A stretch of 64,000 nt of DNA, taken from Methylobacterium sp. J-076 (GTDB lineage Bacteria > Pseudomonadota > Alphaproteobacteria > Rhizobiales > Beijerinckiaceae). Below, in pieces: positions 61,867 to 64,000 of the stretch. Numbering within the stretch: the first letter of the stretch is position 1; every line of letters starts with the position of its first letter. The translations under genes were made by a program, and so were the position numbers. A model generated the notes under the pieces. That model made no database searches, was not told the origin of the DNA, and was given only the letters and a program-made list of their open reading frames with translations. The stretch spans positions 1 to 64,000 of the forward strand of contig NZ_JAKSXW010000130.1 in NCBI RefSeq assembly GCF_022829405.1, given 5' to 3'.

Positions 61867-62706
61867 ATGCACGCGAGAGGCTTTGGGGCGGCACGCGTGG
61901 CGGTGCCCGTCATCGGCCAGGGGACCTGGCGAATCGACGGTGCCGAGCGGGAGGCCGCCGTGCGCGCCCTGCGCGCCGGGGTCGATGCCGGCATGACCCA
62001 TATCGACACCGCCGAGATGTACGGCGAGGCGGAAGCCATCGTCGGCGAGGCGATGGCGGATTGCCGGGAGGAGATCTTCCTCGTCTCGAAGGTGGTGCCG
62101 AGCAACGCCACGCGCCGGGGCGTGGCGCGGGCCTGCGAGGCGTCGCTCCGCCGGCTGCGGACCGACCGCATCGATTGCTACCTGCTGCACTGGCCCGGCA
62201 GCCATCCCCTGGCCGAGACCGTGGCGGGCTTCGAGGACCTCCGGCGGGCGGGCAAGATCCTGTCCTGGGGGGTGAGCAACTTCGACGTGGACGACCTGGA
62301 GCGCCTGCTGGCCATCGCCGGGCCGGACCGCATCGCCTGCAACCAAGTGTACTATTGCCCCACCGAGCGGGCCATCGAGCATGCGGTGCTGCCCTGGTGC
62401 ACGGCGCACGGGGTCGCCCTCGTGGGCTACTCGCCCTTCGGCAGCGGTGACTTCCCGGAACCGGCGAGCCCCGGCGGTCAGGTGCTGCAGGGCATCGCCG
62501 ACGCGCACGGCACCTCGCCCCACGCCGTCGTCCTGGCCTTCCTGCTGCGGCTACCGAACGTCTTCACCATCCCCAAGACGGCGCGGGCGGAGCGGGCTGT
62601 GGAGAATGCCGGGGCGGCCGAAATCCACCTGAACGCCGCCGAGATCGCCCTGATCGACGCGCACTTCCCCCGCGGGCCGCGCCCGCGGATCCTGCCGATG
62701 CTGTAG
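61867..62706 (+). CDS. Aldo/keto reductase
   Basis: The 279-residue protein shows AKR motifs: GQGTWRIDGAEREAAVRALRAGVDAGMTHIDTAEMYG in part (catalytic Asp/Tyr), LVSKVVPSNAT (Lys), YLLHWPGSHP (His) and the NADPH-binding C-terminal IPKTARAERAVENAGA. It reduces aldehydes or ketones with NADPH, probably as a detoxifying or housekeeping enzyme. GGGGAGG lies upstream of ATG 61867. Its stop lies inside a palindrome shared with the converging PBP gene. Confidence 0.9.
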   Translation: MHARGFGAARVAVPVIGQGTWRIDGAEREAAVRALRAGVDAGMTHIDTAEMYGEAEAIVGEAMADCREEIFLVSKVVPSNATRRGVARACEASLRRLRTDRIDCYLLHWPGSHPLAETVAGFEDLRRAGKILSWGVSNFDVDDLERLLAIAGPDRIACNQVYYCPTERAIEHAVLPWCTAHGVALVGYSPFGSGDFPEPASPGGQVLQGIADAHGTSPHAVVLAFLLRLPNVFTIPKTARAERAVENAGAAEIHLNAAEIALIDAHFPRGPRPRILPML

Positions 62707-62722
62707 GGGCCCTCGCCCCTAC
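62703..62722. terminator. Palindrome spanning both stop codons
   Basis: GTAGGGGC-CCTC-GCCCCTAC is a perfect 8-bp stem with a four-base loop. It contains the TAG stop of the reductase on one strand and the TAG stop of the converging PBP gene on the other. It may act as a compact bidirectional terminator; no T-tract is present. Confidence 0.4.
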
Positions 62723-64000
62723 TCGCCGAGGCCGAGCAGCTTTTCGAAGAAGTTCGGCTCGGCGCGCTGCTGCCGCCCGGCGCGGCGGGCCGGCGCCTCG
62801 GGCTGCGCCGCGGGGGCGATGGCATCCCCGAAGATCTGGTTCAGGACGCCCGCGGGGCTGGCATTGGCGACCGAGGCGGTCGTCTCCGGCGCCTTCCGCC
62901 AGCGGTTGAGCCCCGGCAGCGGCACGGGCGTCTGCCCCTTCAGCGCCTGGGCCATGTAGGTCTTCCAGATGTCGGCCGGCAGGTTGCCGCCCGAGACCTT
63001 CTTGGTCAGATCGCCGTCGTCATTGCCGAGCCAGACGCCGGTCACGAGGCTGCCGGAGTAGCCCATGAACCACGCGTCGCGGTACTCCTGCGTGGTCCCG
63101 GTCTTGCCCGCGAGATCCCAGCCCGGCAGATCGGCCTTCTTGGCGGTGCCCGAGACGAAGGTCTCGTGCATCATGGCGTTCATCATGCCCACCGCGTTCG
63201 GGTCGATGACCCGGCCGAGGCCGCTGTCGGTGCGCTTGTAGAGCACCTTGCCGTCGGCGCCCTTCACCGAGGACACCACGTAGGGGATCACCCCCATGCC
63301 GCCATTGGCGAAGGCGCCGTAGGCCCCGACCATCTCGAGCAGCGTGACCTCCGAGGTGCCGAGGGCGATGGAGCCGTTGGCCTGGAGGGGGGAGGTGATG
63401 CCGAGGCGCTGGGCGGTCTGCACCACCGCCTTCGGGCCGACCTCCTGGCCGAGCCGCACCGCCACCGTGTTGAGGGAGTGGGCCAGCGCCGTGCGCAGGG
63501 TCACCGGACCTTCGTAGCGGTGCGAATAGTTCTCCGGCGCCCAGGTGCCGATCTTGATCGGCGCGTCCTCGCGCACCGTGTCGGGCGTCGCCCCGCGCTC
63601 GACGGCGGCGAGGTAGACGAAGGGCTTGAACGACGAGCCCGGCTGCCGCTTGGCGGTGGTCGCCCGGTTGAACTGGCTCTGGGCGTAATCCCGCCCGCCG
63701 ATCAGGGCGCGGATCGCCCCGTCCGGCCGCATGGAGACCAGGGCGCCCTGGCCGACATTGTAGCGCGCCCCCTGCTTGTTCAGCTCATCCACCAGCGCCC
63801 GCTCGGCCGCGGCCTGGAGGGCGGTGTCGACGGTGGTCTGCACCGTGATGTCGGTGTCGAACTTGCCGACGTAGTCGTCGAGCACGTCCATCACGAGGTC
63901 GGCGACGTAGTTGGCCGAGCCGCCGCCGCGGATGCCGGCGGGCTTGGCCGGCTGCGCCAGGGCGACCTTCACGTCCTGCGGGGAGGCGAAGCCGAGCTCC
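62719..64000 (-). CDS. Penicillin-binding protein 1A, C-terminal part
   Basis: The visible 427 residues are the transpeptidase half of a class A PBP: SxxK in PGSSFKPFVYLAAV, SxN in AHSLNTVAVRLGQ and KTGT in DLAGKTGTTQEYRDAWFMGYSG. The glycosyltransferase half lies beyond the right edge. The tail is Pro/Ala/Arg-rich and ends FFEKLLGLGE. It polymerises and cross-links peptidoglycan at the inner membrane. The frame is open to the window edge, so the gene is intact as far as seen. Confidence 0.93.
   Translation of the reverse strand, partial: ELGFASPQDVKVALAQPAKPAGIRGGGSANYVADLVMDVLDDYVGKFDTDITVQTTVDTALQAAAERALVDELNKQGARYNVGQGALVSMRPDGAIRALIGGRDYAQSQFNRATTAKRQPGSSFKPFVYLAAVERGATPDTVREDAPIKIGTWAPENYSHRYEGPVTLRTALAHSLNTVAVRLGQEVGPKAVVQTAQRLGITSPLQANGSIALGTSEVTLLEMVGAYGAFANGGMGVIPYVVSSVKGADGKVLYKRTDSGLGRVIDPNAVGMMNAMMHETFVSGTAKKADLPGWDLAGKTGTTQEYRDAWFMGYSGSLVTGVWLGNDDGDLTKKVSGGNLPADIWKTYMAQALKGQTPVPLPGLNRWRKAPETTASVANASPAGVLNQIFGDAIAPAAQPEAPARRAGRQQRAEPNFFEKLLGLGE

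Overview
The window is GC-rich chromosomal DNA of an alphaproteobacterium. MucR and DUF1150 proteins, KaiC/KaiB/KaiB, CsbD stress proteins and tandem FMN-dependent sulfonatase-type enzymes point to Hyphomicrobiales, most likely Methylobacterium/Methylorubrum. This is inferred from gene families; no rRNA is present.

Layout: (1) 1-6905, an integrated element at the 3' end of tRNA-Ser(UGA). It has a tyrosine integrase, an AlpA-like regulator, a translationally coupled run of small genes ending in a DUF927 primase/helicase-type ATPase, and an array of 11 GCGTGAC/GTCACGC repeats that looks like a replication origin. Its far end lies outside the window. (2) 7141-7916, tRNA-Arg followed by a 5'-truncated SDR remnant. 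(3) 8127-15453, organosulfur acquisition: TenA, two flavin monooxygenases and an SsuA-type binding protein on the minus strand, and a DszC/SfnB-like dehydrogenase plus a third flavin monooxygenase on the plus strand. (4) 15551-20391, a family 2 encapsulin locus: a cysteine desulfurase cargo with a ~255-residue disordered N-terminus, a shell protein carrying a cyclic-nucleotide-binding-like domain, serine O-acetyltransferase and a 68-aa protein. Regions 3 and 4 together suggest release of sulfur from organosulfonates, assimilation into cysteine and desulfuration inside a nanocompartment. (5) 20803-25413, an MFS transporter, a CitE-like lyase, a CaiB-type CoA-transferase and a GntR regulator with clear palindromic operator candidates. 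(6) 25549-32949, signalling and stress: a cytosolic PAS chemoreceptor, a PAS-LuxR regulator, CsbD proteins, a membrane protein gene broken by an amber codon, a lipoprotein and MucR. (7) 33145-43391, a KaiC-KaiB-KaiB-hybrid kinase operon, YedK, a UPF0324 transporter and a second, larger hybrid kinase with a paralogous kinase/receiver module. (8) 43566-47212, tRNA-Gln, a 1-kb AT-richer non-coding stretch and an orphan type III effector/translocator-like gene. (9) 47425-51095, a HutC-type regulator, a fumarase-superfamily lyase and a dicarboxylate symporter, with twin operators in the promoter. (10) 51254-64000, largely housekeeping: MoeB/ThiF, IF-3 with a probable AUU start, a glycosyltransferase, a hydrolase, Hsp20, ExbB-ExbD-TonB, a BrnA-like protein, a class III cyclase, an aldo/keto reductase and PBP1A, which runs off the right edge.

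The most interesting features are the encapsulin sulfur locus beside the desulfonation genes, the iteron array of the DUF927 element, and the Kai operon with two different KaiB proteins feeding into a kinase.
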